Source: Duganella sp. BJB476 | GTDB taxonomy: Bacteria > Pseudomonadota > Gammaproteobacteria > Burkholderiales > Burkholderiaceae_D | NCBI RefSeq assembly: GCF_003416895.1 | Contig: NZ_QVIO01000013.1 | Span: 1-64,000, forward strand | Reading direction: 5' to 3' | DNA: 64,000 bases | Shown: positions 50,349 to 60,092 of the stretch, piece after piece | Position numbering within the stretch: position 1 is the stretch's first letter | Layout of the letters: every line of letters starts with the position of its first letter | Position numbers and translations under genes: made by a program | Notes under the pieces: generated by a model | The model's database searches: none | What the model was told of the DNA's origin: nothing | What the model saw: the letters and a program-made list of their open reading frames with translations, nothing else

Positions 50349-51404
50349 TTAGAAGTTGTGGTGGATACCGAGGCTGTAGAAATTCAGCGTGGTAGCTGCC
50401 TTCTTGTTCGAGGCATCAACATACAGATAGGTACGGGCCGACAGGTTGTAGTCGTAGCCGATCGACGCTTGCTTGGTCTTGGCCAGGGCTGGATTGCCCA
50501 GGGCGTTGTCCGGAGTCTTCTGGCCATAGCCAACGCGCACCAGGCCGGCGCCGACGGTGTAGTTGGCGCCCAGCAGCCATGCCTTGGTGTTTGGATTGAT
50601 CAGCGTGCTGCTGCTCTGATCCTGCTTCTGGTAGGAACCCATCAGCTTCAGGTCGTTGATCGGCTTGAACGATGCGCCTATCGACCACAGTTTGGTTTCG
50701 ATGGCGTTCTTCTCGTAGGCGGCGTAGGCGGCGAACGGGCCGTTGCCGGCGGTGGCGCTCAGCGAGTAAGGCGTGGTCAGCGGGGCTGCGTTGGCCGCGA
50801 ACTGCGGCGCGGCGGCGGTACCCTTGCCGATGATGGCTGGGCTGTTGTTGGCTTCCTTGGCGGCGACGGTGACGTTCAGCTGGAACATGTCGGCGATCAT
50901 CGGGGTGCTATAGAACACCGCGTTCGAGAAGCGGTTGTTCGAGTTGCCGACCGGGCTCAGCGGATCGCTGGTGTAGCCGGCCACTTGCAGGTCGGTCTGG
51001 TAACCGGCCACGGCAGGCATGCCGCTCCATGGTTCGAAGGCGGTGCTGGTTTCCTGGAAGGCGGTCAGGCCACGGCCCAGGCGCACGGTACCGAAGTCGC
51101 CCTGCAGGCCGACGCGGCTCTGGCCCTGGAACAGCGGACGGCTGTTGGCGCCGGAGGTGTTCTCAATCGTGCCGGTGTCCGGCTCGTAGCGGATTTCCAG
51201 CTGGAAGATGGCTTTCAGGCCGCTGCCCAGATCTTCGATGCCTTTGAAACCGAGTTTGTTGTTGTCGCGTTTGCCGACCATGGTGGTGGTGCCGGTGCGC
51301 TTGGAAATCCCTGCATCTACAGTGCCATAGATGGTCACGGACGACTGCGCGTATGCGCCAGCAAATACGCCCATGAGAGCCAGAGCCACTAAAGATTTTT
51401 TCAT
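50349..51404 (-). CDS. Gram-negative porin (Burkholderiales type)
   Basis: The start at 51404 gives 351 residues with signal peptide MKKSLVALALMGVFAGAYAQ. The mature start SSVTIYGTVDAGI, NKLGFKGIEDLGSGLKAIFQLE, LFQGQSRVGLQGDFGTVRLGRG and the C-terminal LGIHHNF (ends in Phe) are typical of 16-stranded betaproteobacterial general porins. It lets small hydrophilic solutes cross the outer membrane. A strong terminator follows it. Confidence 0.94.
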   Translation of the reverse strand: MKKSLVALALMGVFAGAYAQSSVTIYGTVDAGISKRTGTTTMVGKRDNNKLGFKGIEDLGSGLKAIFQLEIRYEPDTGTIENTSGANSRPLFQGQSRVGLQGDFGTVRLGRGLTAFQETSTAFEPWSGMPAVAGYQTDLQVAGYTSDPLSPVGNSNNRFSNAVFYSTPMIADMFQLNVTVAAKEANNSPAIIGKGTAAAPQFAANAAPLTTPYSLSATAGNGPFAAYAAYEKNAIETKLWSIGASFKPINDLKLMGSYQKQDQSSSTLINPNTKAWLLGANYTVGAGLVRVGYGQKTPDNALGNPALAKTKQASIGYDYNLSARTYLYVDASNKKAATTLNFYSLGIHHNF

Positions 51405-51817
51405 TTGAGTTATTCCTTTATGAGTGAACGTGCATACATCCAAAGCTAGCGGGTCGCGTACTTCGACCTTCGAATGGTAGGAACCTTAATATCCCGCCGG
51501 GTCAAAAACGCTGGAATGGTTGATTATGACGGCTAGTTTTGGTCGAAAGCCAAAGAAACCGGGCTTCTTGTTGTATTTTTGAAACGCTTGATTGGCAGGC
51601 CATCAGGGCCTGTTTAGCTATTATTTCCTTTCATTCAGGCATCAAAACAGCTCTAGCGTACAGGGCGAAGCGGGGTAGGGCGTTTGTGCGAAATCAAAGC
51701 GCTTTGCATAATGTTTAGTGTGTGGCGCGGATCGCACGCTACACTCATAAGCAGCAACGGTCATGCAGGCCGCATGGCTGGATCGCCACTTCGATGAATC
51801 GGACTAATAGTGAGACG
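51405..51817. other. Intergenic stretch between porin and Sel1 genes
   Basis: This 413-bp gap is more AT-rich than its neighbours and holds divergent leaders. I see only a TTGACC at about 51502-51507 (minus strand) as a possible -35 for the porin, without a good -10. No gene, repeat or RNA is convincing. Confidence 0.4.
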
Positions 51818-53374
51818 ATGGCTAATCGAGAAGAGTTAGGGATCATCCGGGGCGCGCGCGCAGGAGATGCGGTCTGTCAGTTGGCGTTGGGCAAGCTCTA
51901 CCTGTTCGGCGGCGCCAGCTTGCCGCTCAGCCTGCCTACCGCCTTGCACTGGCTCAACCGCGCCGCGCTGCAGGAGCAGGATGAAGCCTGGATGTTGATC
52001 GGCAGCTACGTTCCCTTCGAGCATGCCCAGCACTGCCTGCCGGCGGTGCTGTCCTGGTATGACCGCGCCTACGACGCCGGCGTCGAACAAGCCGGCCTGG
52101 TGCTGGCGCAGCTGGTATTGAACCAGGCTGCGGGGCAAGAAACGTCGCATTTACGCGACAAGGCCTTGCAGGCGCTGGAGACGGCCGCGCGCAGCGGCTC
52201 GGCCGAAGCGCAATGGTTGCTGGCGCACCAGTCCGGCGCGCAGCCGCCGTCGTCGGCGCCGCTGGCGCCGCTGCCGTCGCGGCGTGGACCGGGGCCGCAT
52301 CGCGCCAGCGTCCGCCAGCAGTGGCTGGCGCGGGCGGCCGACAGCGGCCTGGCCGCCGCCCAGTACGCCGTGCTGGAGCAGGCCTGGCACGGCGACCGCG
52401 CGGCATTCCTGCAACGCGCCTTGCCCTTGGCGCACAAGCTGCTCGCCGACGCCCCGGCCGACGCCGAAGCGGCCCGTGCCGCCGACTGGCCGCTGGAACC
52501 GGCCCAACTGACCTTGCTGGCGCGCTGCGCCGAGCTGTTCGACAGCAACACCGAACACCGGGACGCGCTGCACCACTGCCGCGAACTGGCCGCCCACGGC
52601 GGCGACCGCCACGCCCAGCTGGCGCTGGGCTTGTGGTTTGCCCGCATGGACGGCGACGGCAAGCGGCAGCTCAACGGCATTGCCGCCGTCAACTTCAAGC
52701 GGGCGATCCGCTGGCTGACCCAGGCCGGCGACCAAGGCCTGGCCGAGGCCTGGTATGCCCTGTCGCGGATTTATCTGAAACCGGAATTTTCCCAGCGCTG
52801 CGTGGCGGAAGCCCAGGCCTACCTGGAGCGGGCGGCCGACATGGGCCATTGCGCCGCACAGCTGGAGTGCGGCATGTACGCGTGGCGCAACCGCCGCACC
52901 GACGAACACAGCGACGTGCGCGCCGCCTACTGGTTGCAGAAGGCGGCGGCCCAGGGCTGCGAGGAAGCGGAAACGGCGCTGGCGCGCATCGCGGCGGCGC
53001 CCAAGGCGTCGGACTGGGCCGATGAGATTTTGTGTGGCAAGACGCGCGAAGCGCTGGAAAGCCAGCCCCTGCTGGCGGCGCGGCTGGAGTTGGCCGAGCT
53101 GTTCGGCCTGAGCCGGGCGGAAGCGTTGTTGCTGGATGTGAAGGCGGCCGACCAGGGCCATTGCCTGGTGGTGGATATCCGCGCCAGTTACGGCCGCAGC
53201 AAGCGGCGCCTGGTGCTGCTGCGCACCGCGCGCGAACGCCAGGCGCTGGACCGCATCGGCCGCCTGTTCGAGCATCTCGACAACGGCCCGGACGGCCTGG
53301 AGGGCAATTACCGCCAGCGCCTGTACCGGCTGAAGACCTGGCAACCGGCCGACGAGGACCGGCTGGCCGCCTGA
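51818..53374 (+). CDS. Sel1-like repeat protein
   Basis: The chosen ATG at 51818 gives 518 residues; an ATG at 51794 is also possible. The protein has several degenerate Sel1/TPR-like repeats (GDAVCQLALGKLYLFG; GSAEAQWLLAHQ; DSGLAAAQYAVLEQAW; GDQGLAEAWYALSRIYL; MGHCAAQLECGMYAW; GCEEAETALARIA). No signal peptide is present. The C-terminal 140 residues differ and may bind a partner. Such proteins serve as scaffolds; the role here is unknown. Confidence 0.8.
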   Translation: MANREELGIIRGARAGDAVCQLALGKLYLFGGASLPLSLPTALHWLNRAALQEQDEAWMLIGSYVPFEHAQHCLPAVLSWYDRAYDAGVEQAGLVLAQLVLNQAAGQETSHLRDKALQALETAARSGSAEAQWLLAHQSGAQPPSSAPLAPLPSRRGPGPHRASVRQQWLARAADSGLAAAQYAVLEQAWHGDRAAFLQRALPLAHKLLADAPADAEAARAADWPLEPAQLTLLARCAELFDSNTEHRDALHHCRELAAHGGDRHAQLALGLWFARMDGDGKRQLNGIAAVNFKRAIRWLTQAGDQGLAEAWYALSRIYLKPEFSQRCVAEAQAYLERAADMGHCAAQLECGMYAWRNRRTDEHSDVRAAYWLQKAAAQGCEEAETALARIAAAPKASDWADEILCGKTREALESQPLLAARLELAELFGLSRAEALLLDVKAADQGHCLVVDIRASYGRSKRRLVLLRTARERQALDRIGRLFEHLDNGPDGLEGNYRQRLYRLKTWQPADEDRLAA

Positions 53375-53397
53375 GTTGCCGCCTTAAATCTCGCGCC

Positions 53398-54261
53398 TTA
53401 AATCTCGATCTCGCCTTCGAACACCGTCACCGCCGGGCCGGTCAGCCAGACCGGCTGGCCCTCGCCTGCCCAACTGATCGACAGCTGGCCGCCGCGTGCG
53501 TCAACCTGCACCGGGCTGTCCAGCAAGCCGCGGCGGATGCCTGCCACCACGGCCGCGCAGGAGCCGGTGCCGCAAGCCAGCGTTTCGCCGACGCCGCGCT
53601 CGAACACGCGCAGCTTGATATGGTGGCGGCCGACGATCTGCATGAAGCCGGCGTTGACCCGGTTGGGGAAGCGCGCATGGTGCTCGATCAGCGGGCCGGT
53701 CAGCTCGACCGGGGCGGCGTCGACGTCGTCGACGATCTGCACCGCGTGCGGATTGCCCATCGATACCACCGAAATCAGCACGCTCTCGCGCGCGCCGCCC
53801 AGTTCCAGCACCAGCGGCCACAAGGTGTCGTCGCCCTGGCGCTCGCCGTGCAGGCCGTCGGCGTCGAACGGCACGCGCTGCGGCTCCAGCACCGGCGCGC
53901 CCATGTCGACGGTGATGCTGCCGTCCGCTTCCAGGCGCGGCGCGATCACGCCGGCCTTGGTCTGCACCGTGATGCTACGCTGCGATGTCAGGCCTTTTTC
54001 CGCGACGAACTTGACGAAGGCGCGCGAGCCGTTGCCGCACTGCTCGACCTCGCCGCCGTCGGCGTTGAAGATGCGGTAGCGGAAATCGCAGCCCGGCTCG
54101 GTCGGTTTTTCCACCAGCAGGATCTGGTCGGCGCCCACGCCGAAGCGGCGGTCGCCCAGCAGCTGCCATTGCGCGGCCGAAAAGTTGATGTCCTGGTTGA
54201 TGCCGTCGATGACCACGAAGTCATTGCCGGCGCCATGCATTTTGGTGAATTTGAGTTTCAT
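53398..54261 (-). CDS. dapF: Diaminopimelate epimerase
   Basis: The 287-aa product starts MKLKFTKMHGAGNDFVVIDG and has both catalytic cysteines, in QCGNGSRAFVKF and LACGTGSCAAVV. It turns LL- into meso-diaminopimelate for lysine and peptidoglycan. It lies 15 nt after two acyltransferase genes on the same strand, a layout seen in related Burkholderiales. Confidence 0.96.
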   Translation of the reverse strand: MKLKFTKMHGAGNDFVVIDGINQDINFSAAQWQLLGDRRFGVGADQILLVEKPTEPGCDFRYRIFNADGGEVEQCGNGSRAFVKFVAEKGLTSQRSITVQTKAGVIAPRLEADGSITVDMGAPVLEPQRVPFDADGLHGERQGDDTLWPLVLELGGARESVLISVVSMGNPHAVQIVDDVDAAPVELTGPLIEHHARFPNRVNAGFMQIVGRHHIKLRVFERGVGETLACGTGSCAAVVAGIRRGLLDSPVQVDARGGQLSISWAGEGQPVWLTGPAVTVFEGEIEI

Positions 54262-54276
54262 CTGCTGCCTGTGTTT

Positions 54277-55155
54277 TTACTTGGAACGCTGGTACAGCGA
54301 AGCTTCGCCGTTCGGGCGCGTCTTGAACCGTTTGTGCGTCCAGAAATATTCAGCCGGGGCTTCGCGCACGCGTTCCTCGATGAACTCGTTCATGCGGCGG
54401 GTGGCGGCAACCATGTCGGGACCAGGGTAATTGTCCCACACTGGATAGAATTTCACACGCCAGCCCTGGTAACCTGGCAGGAAGGTGGCGATCACCGGCA
54501 TCACCTGGGCGCCGGTGGTGGCGGCGATACGGGCGGTGGCGGTCAGGGTGGCCGCCTCGATGCCGAAGAAGGGCACGAATTCGGCATCCTTTTCGCCGAA
54601 ATCCATGTCCGGCAGCATGAAGTAGGGCAGCTTGTCGCGCAGCGCGCGCAGGATGGGCTTGATGCCGTCCTGGCGGGTGAACAGCTTGACCGGCTGGAAG
54701 CGGGCGCGGCCGGCGCGCAGCACCTGGTCGAAGGCGGCGTTCTTTTGCTGCACATACATGGACGAGGCGCTGGTCACCATCGCGATCGAGGCGCCGGCCA
54801 CGTCCAGGCAGACGAAGTGCGGGCACAGCAGGATGGTCGGCCTGGACGTCATCTCCTCCACCGGCACCGGGCCCGGCTCGACCTTGATCAGGCGCTTCAG
54901 CCTTTCCTCCGACGCCCACCACAGGATGCCGCGCTCCCACACGCTGCGCGAGTACGCCTGGAAGTGGCGGCGGGCGATGTCGATGCGTTCGGCCTCGCTC
55001 AGCTCCGGCATGCACAGGCGCAGGTTGGTCAGCGTGATATGGCGGCGCGTACGCATCACCAGGAACAGCAGGCTGCCGATGGCGTCGCCGAAACGGCCCA
55101 GCACCGGCAGCGGCAGCCAGTGCAGCAGCCACATGATTCCTAACAGCAGCTTCAT
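54277..55155 (-). CDS. LpxL/HtrB-type lipid A acyltransferase, copy 2
   Basis: The 292-aa product has an N-terminal membrane anchor (LLLGIMWLLHWLPLPVLGRFG), the HX4D motif in CPHFVCLD and KLPYFMLPDMDFGEKDAEF. It adds a secondary acyl chain to lipid A. It overlaps the first acyltransferase gene by 4 nt (ATGA). Two adjacent homologues could act on different positions, as LpxL and LpxM do in E. coli. Confidence 0.88.
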   Translation of the reverse strand: MKLLLGIMWLLHWLPLPVLGRFGDAIGSLLFLVMRTRRHITLTNLRLCMPELSEAERIDIARRHFQAYSRSVWERGILWWASEERLKRLIKVEPGPVPVEEMTSRPTILLCPHFVCLDVAGASIAMVTSASSMYVQQKNAAFDQVLRAGRARFQPVKLFTRQDGIKPILRALRDKLPYFMLPDMDFGEKDAEFVPFFGIEAATLTATARIAATTGAQVMPVIATFLPGYQGWRVKFYPVWDNYPGPDMVAATRRMNEFIEERVREAPAEYFWTHKRFKTRPNGEASLYQRSK

Positions 55156-56003
55156 GCCTGTTCTCCCGCGCCGGGTGCGTCGATGCCGGCCGGCACCTTG
55201 TAGCGGTTGTAGCTCCAGAAATACTGGGTCGGGCTGCGCGCGATCAGGCGCTCCATCGCGTGGTTGATGGTCTGGGCCTGCTCGGCGGCGCTGCCGTCCA
55301 GCGTGCCGTCGAAGGGCACGAAGCGGATCACATAGCCTTTGCCGCCCGGCAGGCGCTCGGCGTAGGTGACGATGATGGTGGCGTCGCCCAGCTGCGCCAG
55401 CTTGGCCGGCAGGGTCATGGTGTAGGCGGCGCGGCCGAAGAACGTGGTCCACACGCCTTCGCCTTCCTGCGGCACCTGGTCCGGCAGCAGGCCGATCGGC
55501 TTGCCTTTCTTGAGGCACTTGGCCAGCATGCGCACGCCGGACATATTGGCCGGCGCCAGCAGCAGGTTGTCGCGCGCGCGGGCGCCTTCGATCAGCGGTT
55601 TCAGCGCGGCTTTCTTGGGCGGGCGGTACATCACCATCAGCTCGGTGCGCAGGGCGATTTCCTGCGCGACGATTTCAAAGCAGCCCAGGTGTGGCGTCAG
55701 GAACACGATGCCGCGACCGGCGTCCAGCTCGGCCTGGACGATGGCCCAGTTCTCATCGGTGGCATGGCGCGACACGCGTTCCGGTTTGGCGCACCAGATA
55801 AAGGGCAGCTCGACGATGCTCTTGCCCGCCTCGGCGATGGCGGCCGACAGATGCTGGGAATAGCCGGCCTGCGCCATGTTGTCGCGCATGCGGCGGCGAT
55901 AGGAAGGCGAACTCAGGTAGACCAGCCAACCCAGCGCGGCGCCCATTGCGTGTAGAAACGGCAACGGGAAGATTGAGAAAAATCGAAAAATTGGTACAAG
56001 CAT
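55152..56003 (-). CDS. LpxL/HtrB-type lipid A acyltransferase, copy 1
   Basis: The start at 56003 gives 283 residues (MLVPIFRFFSIFPLPFLHAMGAALGW). The catalytic motif reads TPHLGCFE, an HX4E form in place of HX4D, and GLLPDQVPQEGEGVW is the second block. It is first of the pair and divergent from metK, with only 195 nt between starts. Substrate and chain length cannot be read from sequence. Confidence 0.88.
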   Translation of the reverse strand: MLVPIFRFFSIFPLPFLHAMGAALGWLVYLSSPSYRRRMRDNMAQAGYSQHLSAAIAEAGKSIVELPFIWCAKPERVSRHATDENWAIVQAELDAGRGIVFLTPHLGCFEIVAQEIALRTELMVMYRPPKKAALKPLIEGARARDNLLLAPANMSGVRMLAKCLKKGKPIGLLPDQVPQEGEGVWTTFFGRAAYTMTLPAKLAQLGDATIIVTYAERLPGGKGYVIRFVPFDGTLDGSAAEQAQTINHAMERLIARSPTQYFWSYNRYKVPAGIDAPGAGEQA

Positions 56004-56089
56004 GAGTAATTCGTCTAATAGAAGGGTATTTTGGCCTCTGTTGCTCTGCCAAAATTTTTTAAGAAGCGTAAAATAACACGTATGGAGTA

Positions 56090-56150
56090 TCCGCTGAGTT
56101 AACAGACAACTTGCGAAGCGGAATATAAATATCGCTAAAGCGTCGCAAGC
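56090..56150 (+). promoter_or_regulatory. SAM-II-type riboswitch before metK
   Basis: P1 is TCCGCT (56090-56095) with AGCGGA (56117-56122). The 21-base loop starts GAGTTAAC. After P1 comes an A/T-rich joiner (ATATAAATA) and then TCGCTAAAG, where TCGC (56132-56135) pairs back with GCGA in the loop (56113-56116), and AA pairs with TT across a bulged T. This H-type pseudoknot with GCTAAA matches the SAM-II class. Downstream, TCGCAAG (56143-56149) can pair with the loop (56110-56116) or with the metK start region (56193-56199), which gives a plausible OFF switch for translation when SAM is high. Confidence 0.7.
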
Positions 56151-56198
56151 CGTATTGGTGAGCGACAAAACATTCTCAACCAGTATCAGGAGCTTGCG

Positions 56199-57365
56199 AT
56201 GTCTAACGATTATCTTTTCACTTCCGAATCCGTCTCTGAAGGCCACCCGGACAAGGTTGCCGACCAAATCTCCGACGCGATTCTGGACGCCATCCTGGCC
56301 CAGGACCCGAAAGCCCGCGTTGCCGCAGAAACCCTGTGCAACACCGGCCTGGTCGTGCTGGCCGGCGAGATCACCACGTTCGCCAACGTTGATTATATTC
56401 AAGTTGCGCGCGAAACCATCAAACGCATCGGCTACGACAATACCGACTACGGCATCGACTACAAGGGTTGCGCCGTGCTGGTGGCCTACGACAAGCAGTC
56501 GCCGGACATCGCCCAGGGCGTGGACGAAGGCGCGGGGATTGACCTGGATCAAGGCGCGGGCGACCAGGGCCTGATGTTCGGCTACGCCTGCGACGAAACC
56601 GCAGAACTGATGCCAGCCGCGATCCACTACGCACACCGCCTGGTCGAGCGCCAGTCGCAGCTGCGCAAGGACGGCCGCCTGCCTTGGCTGCGTCCGGATG
56701 CCAAATCGCAAGTCACGCTGCGCTACGTCAACGGCCGCCCGGTGTCGGTGGACACCGTCGTGCTGTCGACCCAGCACGCGCCGGAAATGCAGCACAAGCA
56801 GATTGAAGAAGCGGTGATCGAAGAGATCATCAAGCAGGTGCTGCCGCGCGAATGGCTGGTCGACACCAAATACCTGGTCAACCCGACCGGCCGCTTCGTC
56901 ATCGGCGGTCCTCAGGGCGATTGCGGCCTGACCGGCCGCAAGATCATCGTCGACACCTACGGCGGCGCCAGCCCGCACGGCGGCGGCGCGTTCTCCGGCA
57001 AGGATCCTACGAAAGTGGACCGTTCGGCCGCCTACGCCGCCCGCTACGTGGCCAAGAACGTGGTGGCCGCAGGCCTGGCGCGCCAGTGCCAGGTGCAGGT
57101 CAGCTACGCCATCGGCGTGGCCCGTCCGATCAACATCACGGTCTACACCGAAGGCACGGGCGTGATCCCGGACGACAAGATCGCCGCTCTGGTGATGGAG
57201 CACTTCGACCTGCGTCCGAAAGGCATCGTGCAGATGCTGGACTTGCTGCGTCCGATCTACGCCAAGACCGCCGCCTACGGCCACTTCGGCCGCGAAGAGC
57301 CGGAATTCACGTGGGAACGCACCGACAAGGCCGCGATCCTGCGCGCCGCAGCCGGCCTGAAGTAA
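56199..57365 (+). CDS. metK: S-adenosylmethionine synthetase
   Basis: The 388-aa product starts MSNDYLFTSESVSEGHPDKVADQISDAILD and has GAGDQGLMFGYA and GGGAFSGKDPTKVDRSAAY, hallmarks of MetK. It makes S-adenosylmethionine from methionine and ATP. An AGGAG site lies 6 bases before the ATG, and the start codon is inside a segment that can pair with the upstream leader. A TAAAAT box at 56069-56074 may be the -10. Confidence 0.97.
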   Translation: MSNDYLFTSESVSEGHPDKVADQISDAILDAILAQDPKARVAAETLCNTGLVVLAGEITTFANVDYIQVARETIKRIGYDNTDYGIDYKGCAVLVAYDKQSPDIAQGVDEGAGIDLDQGAGDQGLMFGYACDETAELMPAAIHYAHRLVERQSQLRKDGRLPWLRPDAKSQVTLRYVNGRPVSVDTVVLSTQHAPEMQHKQIEEAVIEEIIKQVLPREWLVDTKYLVNPTGRFVIGGPQGDCGLTGRKIIVDTYGGASPHGGGAFSGKDPTKVDRSAAYAARYVAKNVVAAGLARQCQVQVSYAIGVARPINITVYTEGTGVIPDDKIAALVMEHFDLRPKGIVQMLDLLRPIYAKTAAYGHFGREEPEFTWERTDKAAILRAAAGLK

Positions 57366-57382
57366 TCGCTGTCCGCTGAGTC

Positions 57383-57419
57383 AAAACGCCCCGGCCTGCG
57401 CCTGCAGCCGGGGCGTTTT
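57383..57419. terminator. Terminator after metK
   Basis: A perfect 13-bp stem AAAACGCCCCGGC/GCCGGGGCGTTTT lies 17 bases after the metK stop. Short A/T tracts on both sides let it serve metK and the convergent small genes. Confidence 0.85.
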
Positions 57420-57420
57420 G

Positions 57421-57495
57421 TCATTTGGGCCGCAGCGGCGGCGGCGGCGGCGGATTCGGTGGCAGATACTTACGGCGGAAGTCATCGTTATTCAT
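57421..57495 (-). CDS. Proline-rich 24-aa micro-ORF
   Basis: ATG at 57495 follows a good AAGGAAAG ribosome site 4-6 bases away and codes for 24 residues beginning MNNDDFRRKYLPPN and continuing with six prolines, then LRPK. It starts 17 nt after the two-TM gene stop on the same strand and ends 2 bases before the metK terminator. The site and spacing support expression, but its size prevents a firm call. The polyproline run would need EF-P for efficient translation. Confidence 0.45.
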   Translation of the reverse strand: MNNDDFRRKYLPPNPPPPPPLRPK

Positions 57496-57512
57496 GGTCT
57501 TTCCTTTCCCTG

Positions 57513-58031
57513 TCAGCGTGGCGTGGCGTCCAGCATGGCGTTAAGCCGTTGCTGAGTTTTAACGCGCAGCGCGTGCGTCAACAGCAAATCGTACGGCAGC
57601 TTGGTGTATTCAATGCCGTACTTGTCCAGCGATCCCAGTAATTTTTTCTCGAATTCAGCGGTCGGGAAATCGGTGTTGATCTTCATGCGAACAATCAGGC
57701 TGGAGATATTGACGGCCAGCGCCGACATCCCAACCGCCGACGTCGCATGCCGCTTGAGTTTGTCCGCGACAGACAGTTGCTTGGATACGATGGCGAGCAG
57801 CGTACTAGCCGACGTAAACAGCGGCCATAGAAAAGTATAGTCGCTGTTCTTCCAGAATACGAGGCCGGCCAGCGCGCCGCCACCGGACGAGATCGCCACG
57901 GCGATTTTGCTGATGCTGTCCAGCCATGTCCAGCGCGCCAGCAGCGCCTTCTCGATTTCCTCGGCATACCGTGTGTTGTAAAGCAAGGCATGGGTTTCAT
58001 TCCAGATTGCATCGCGTGGGTCGAGTGCCAT
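57513..58031 (-). CDS. Two-TM protein of unknown function (SLATT-like layout)
   Basis: The start at 58031 gives 172 residues. An N-terminal helix (RDAIWNETHALLYNTRYAEEIEKALL) is followed by two membrane helices (ISKIAVAISSGGGALAGLVFW; FLWPLFTSASTLLAIVSKQL) and then by long amphipathic helices to the end. This order is like SLATT-type 2TM proteins that serve as membrane effectors in some defence systems, but I cannot prove family membership. It lies alone against metK and ahcY on the opposite strand, with a micro-ORF just after it. No defence partner (SMODS, SLOG, reverse transcriptase) is near. Confidence 0.6.
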   Translation of the reverse strand: MALDPRDAIWNETHALLYNTRYAEEIEKALLARWTWLDSISKIAVAISSGGGALAGLVFWKNSDYTFLWPLFTSASTLLAIVSKQLSVADKLKRHATSAVGMSALAVNISSLIVRMKINTDFPTAEFEKKLLGSLDKYGIEYTKLPYDLLLTHALRVKTQQRLNAMLDATPR

Positions 58032-58142
58032 GGCGCGCTCCGGGCAAAAGTTCACTATAGGCTGTCTGTATATGGTCTATTTGCGCAGGCTCAAAGTAGA
58101 ATTTCTTGCGCCTGTCATACGCAACGGTGCTAAAATGCGGCT

Positions 58143-58205
58143 TCCGAGGAGCGTTGCGACGAATCATGAATTCGCCAGGCTCGGAGTCCCAAACCGCGCT
58201 CACGT
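58143..58205 (+). promoter_or_regulatory. SAH riboswitch before ahcY
   Basis: P1 TCCGAG (58143-58148) pairs with CTCGGA (58180-58185). The strongly conserved GAGCGTTGCGAC and GCCAGGCTCGG blocks are both present, and the pseudoknot GAGCG (58149-58153) with CGCTC (58197-58201) is perfect. This matches the S-adenosylhomocysteine riboswitch known upstream of ahcY in beta- and gammaproteobacteria. Binding of SAH should raise ahcY expression. The AAAGGAGG ribosome site follows at 58224-58231. Confidence 0.93.
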
Positions 58206-58236
58206 TACTTTTTTCAACACATGAAAGGAGGGCGTG

Positions 58237-59664
<1,428 letters not shown>

Positions 59665-59681
59665 TCTGCCGGTATGAAGCG

Positions 59682-59710
59682 GGGCCGGCGGAATCGCCGG
59701 CCCTGTTTTT
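59682..59710 (+). terminator. Terminator after ahcY
   Basis: GGGCCGGCG pairs with CGCCGGCCC across a 4-base loop and runs into TGTTTTT. It separates ahcY from the next gene, 18 bases after the stop. Confidence 0.85.
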
Positions 59711-59741
59711 ATCCAGTCCTTTTTTGCAGCGAGTTCACTTT

Positions 59742-60092
59742 ATGCGTTTGGTCCTTACCTGGTTAATCAATGCAATTGCCTTGCTGGCAGTTCCCTACCT
59801 GATGCATTCCGTCGATGTCACAAGCATAGGCGCAGCCCTCGTCGCGGCTCTTGTACTGGGCCTGGTCAATACGCTGATACGCCCCGTGCTGTTGTTGCTG
59901 ACGTTGCCCGTGACCGTGGTGTCGCTGGGCCTGTTCATCTTCATCATCAACGGTTTCATGTTCTGGCTGGTCGCCCAATGGGTGGACGGCTTCCACGTCG
60001 ATAGCTTCGCGTCGGCGATCGGTGGCGCACTGTTGTACAGCGTGATTTCCTGGGCCCTGTCTACCTTACTTTTGAAGAAGTCAGATGGCTAA
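59742..60092 (+). CDS. Phage holin family 4 (YvlD-like) membrane protein
   Basis: The 116-aa product has four hydrophobic segments (LVLTWLINAIALLAVPYL; IGAALVAALVLGLVNTLI; VVSLGLFIFIINGFMFWL; ALLYSVISWALSTLLL), with NTLIRPVLLLLTLPVTVVSLG, the YvlD/DUF360 signature. In many proteobacteria this gene lies between ahcY and metF. Despite the name it is not phage-related here. Function is unknown. It overlaps metF by 8 nt. Confidence 0.88.
   Translation: MRLVLTWLINAIALLAVPYLMHSVDVTSIGAALVAALVLGLVNTLIRPVLLLLTLPVTVVSLGLFIFIINGFMFWLVAQWVDGFHVDSFASAIGGALLYSVISWALSTLLLKKSDG

Noticed and set aside
59742..60092. Holin-family name suggesting a prophage remnant
   Set aside because: The protein is a YvlD-like membrane protein commonly found between ahcY and metF; no phage genes are nearby.
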